This document shows positions 22,309 through 64,000 of a DNA stretch of 64,000 bases, in pieces. A program made the position numbers and the translations under genes. Within the stretch, counting starts at the first letter, position 1, and each line of letters opens with the position of its first letter. The notes beneath the pieces are model-generated. The model worked only from the letters and a program-made list of their open reading frames with translations, was not told the origin of the DNA and ran no database searches. The DNA is from Certhia americana (lineage: Eukaryota > Chordata > Aves > Passeriformes > Certhiidae). The stretch lies in contig CM031878.1 in assembly GCA_018697195.1 (NCBI GenBank), positions 38,407,737 to 38,471,736 of the forward strand, in the 5' to 3' direction.

Positions 22309-24369
22309 CTATGAGTAAGAAAGAGATTGTTCTATTTCATTTTTTGCTGAAAAATAGAGCCAAAGTGATCTTCCTTGAATTGCATCAAGTCCCCTCTATA
22401 TCCCCTTCACTCCTGAATATCCTCTTCAACACTGGTGGCTTATTCAAAATTCAATGCCATACTGTTCTAGTCTTTGTGATGGACTGGCTGTTGAAATAAA
22501 ACATATTTGAGGGAAAAAGTTAAAAGATTACTCAGCATGTACTTCAAGCAAGCATTTCTGGCAAGGTAAAATGAGCAAATGGTACTTCAAAGAAAGAAAA
22601 CAAAAAGTAAAAGTCACTGCATTTAATAACACAGCAATAGTCATTGTATGAATACACAGACTGGTCTGATCACAGACAATATGAAGAAAATTCTTTTCCA
22701 TACAGAAATGCAAAAGGGGATTCAAAGAACAATAATTTCATTAAGTGCATTTGTGTAAAGCATTCCTTCTTCTCCCTCTGAGGTATCAGACTGTAGGAAA
22801 AGTAGGAAGAATAGGACAGAAACATTAGTGTTTTTTTAAAGCTAAGTTTAGCTTACATATAGGAAAGTTTTGAAATACTGCAGGTAGTTTTCAATATTTG
22901 AAGAAGGGTGTAGAAGGCTGCTTTGTAATACCTGGCAAAGCAAAGGCATATGAGATTTTTAAAGTGTTATTTGTTAGCTTTTGTGATATTCCTCTATATA
23001 GTTTTCAGACTTTTCCCCCATAACTCCCCATTATAATTTTTGTAATAACTTAGACCTGCTTTCCCTTAAGCACCTCTACCCATCAAAATGCCTTTACCAC
23101 TTAAGATTTCATTTGTTATCAACTACTTACTATAAACTTTTAATTCTGTTCTATGTGGTTCTATGGAAAAGACCATGTTTAACTTGTGTCTTCTTATGAC
23201 TCAATTGGTTTGGATGTGAAGTATGCACCTTGCTAAAATACAGACATGAACTTCTTGGTAAACTGGCAAATTTACAAGGAAGATGTCCTAACTGGAGAAA
23301 TAAGGGCATTCACAGAGAAATCCCTGGGTTACGGGCTAGCAGTGTGATTTCCTGCGTTTCAAAAACCAGTATTATTTCTATCACAAGATATGTGTTACAT
23401 GCATCGTTCGTTTTTAGAATGCAGCTGATGTTTAAAGATGTTCCACAAAGGAAATCCAGTGTTATGGATAGGATTGAAATTCCCTACGTTCTCTTCAAAA
23501 AGCCAGAATAGTGTTTTAGCTGTAAATAGCTCTTTTGGCTGAAAAATCATTCTGGAGACAATCCATGGTAGTGTCTCCAACAGTCTGAAGGATGAAAATG
23601 GCAAATGAATTCCTTAGCTCTGCAGATTATACTGCATTAGGGATGGGTCACAAGTGTGATTCACATACAGAAAGAATTGACTGAAGTGACACAAAGCAGC
23701 AAATGAGATTGATGTAAAAATGGTGCAAGATGTTTATACTGGAATGTATCAGAAAATGAAAGAATAAGGATACACAGTAATGTCAGACGTTTTGTGAAGT
23801 AAAGTCTTGACAAAGACAGATGTTGGTTAGGGCAGGATGTCAATATTGTAGAAATAATTATTCTCTACCCTGCAATCCACTTGATCTGGATTAAGTTCAA
23901 TGTATCTGAGGTAATGCAAACTGCTCTTACTTCAAGAAATTAAACGTAAATGAAACAGCATGCTTAAAAAAAGACTGATATTTTTTCAAATGACACAGGA
24001 AAAATAAAATGACACCTACAAGACTACCAACAAGGTACTGCATTCTAAAGCCATTAAGTGATATGTTAATACCAAAACACCCTTCAGAGGGACCAGCACC
24101 CTATTTGCCCTCTCAGATTCTAAGAAAATTAAGACCTCCATAACTGTGACAGAATAAAGACAAATTTGATTATTGGATGAAAATATAAAAGTAACTCAAC
24201 TTCTCAGACCTCAAAAGTTAGAAGAAAAGGAACAGCATATGTTGAAATATTTGGGGTAGAAGTTTTATGAAGTCCACTAAAATATGGAGGAAGTTATTTA
24301 TGAAGTTTGGGATTGACGTGGTCCTTGGCTTTCAGAATCATAAATCTGGCAATACACCTAAAGGACTTC

Positions 24370-64000
<39,631 letters not shown>

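Larger units (their letters stand above)
12336..24369. other. Region between HABP4 and CDC14B coding ends, no gene seen
   Basis: About 12 kb without a convincing exon on either strand. It holds a small perfect hairpin (14472-14502), a TA/CA microsatellite (15703-15744) and an A/C-rich tract (20534-20689). The right part probably belongs to the CDC14B 3' UTR on the - strand; a minus-strand AATAAA is at 22303-22308. The open frames here are short, unrelated to anything I recognise and look like chance. Confidence 0.6.

Overview
This is a vertebrate, almost certainly avian, genomic window. The evidence is long AT-rich introns with GT/AG splice sites, CR1-type LINE 3' ends (including the typical bird terminal ATTCTGTG octamer) and a CpG-rich 5' end at the right edge. 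It carries two convergent protein-coding genes. HABP4 is on the + strand, with its 3' half in view. CDC14B is on the - strand, visible from the end of exon 1 to, probably, the last exon. The same tail-to-tail pair is known on human 9q22, which supports both names. Human 9q22 genes largely map to the bird Z chromosome, so a Z origin is a reasonable inference, but the sequence does not prove it.

Layout. Positions 1-11851 hold the last six coding exons of HABP4 and their introns, ending in the conserved DPEDFPALA tail. A short 3' UTR with a good AATAAA signal lies at 12308. Roughly 12330-24370 is gene-free by coding criteria. It contains a TA/CA microsatellite, an A/C-rich tract and a perfect small hairpin, and probably part of the CDC14B 3' UTR in its right part. 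From 24370 to 64000 the - strand carries 13 or 14 CDC14B coding exons. The open frame is continuous through every junction: 463 residues if the weakly supported last exon is right. The catalytic signature HCKAGLGR is intact and split by an intron. The CpG-rich block at 63590-64000 contains the end of exon 1; the start codon and promoter are beyond the window.

Functionally the genes are separate. HABP4 (Ki-1/57) is an RGG-box RNA- and ribosome-associated protein. CDC14B is a dual-specificity, proline-directed phosphatase of the nucleus and nucleolus. Their convergent arrangement is the only evident link.

I found no phage, plasmid, CRISPR or other exotic system, and no convincing undescribed system. 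The points most worth a second look are about RNA processing. HABP4 has a G-quadruplex-prone tract and a decoy acceptor just before a cassette exon. CDC14B has several possible alternative 3' ends. There is also a two-copy unidentified interspersed repeat, a 16-bp perfect hairpin in a HABP4 intron, and G/T-rich tracts that lie on the sense strand of both genes.
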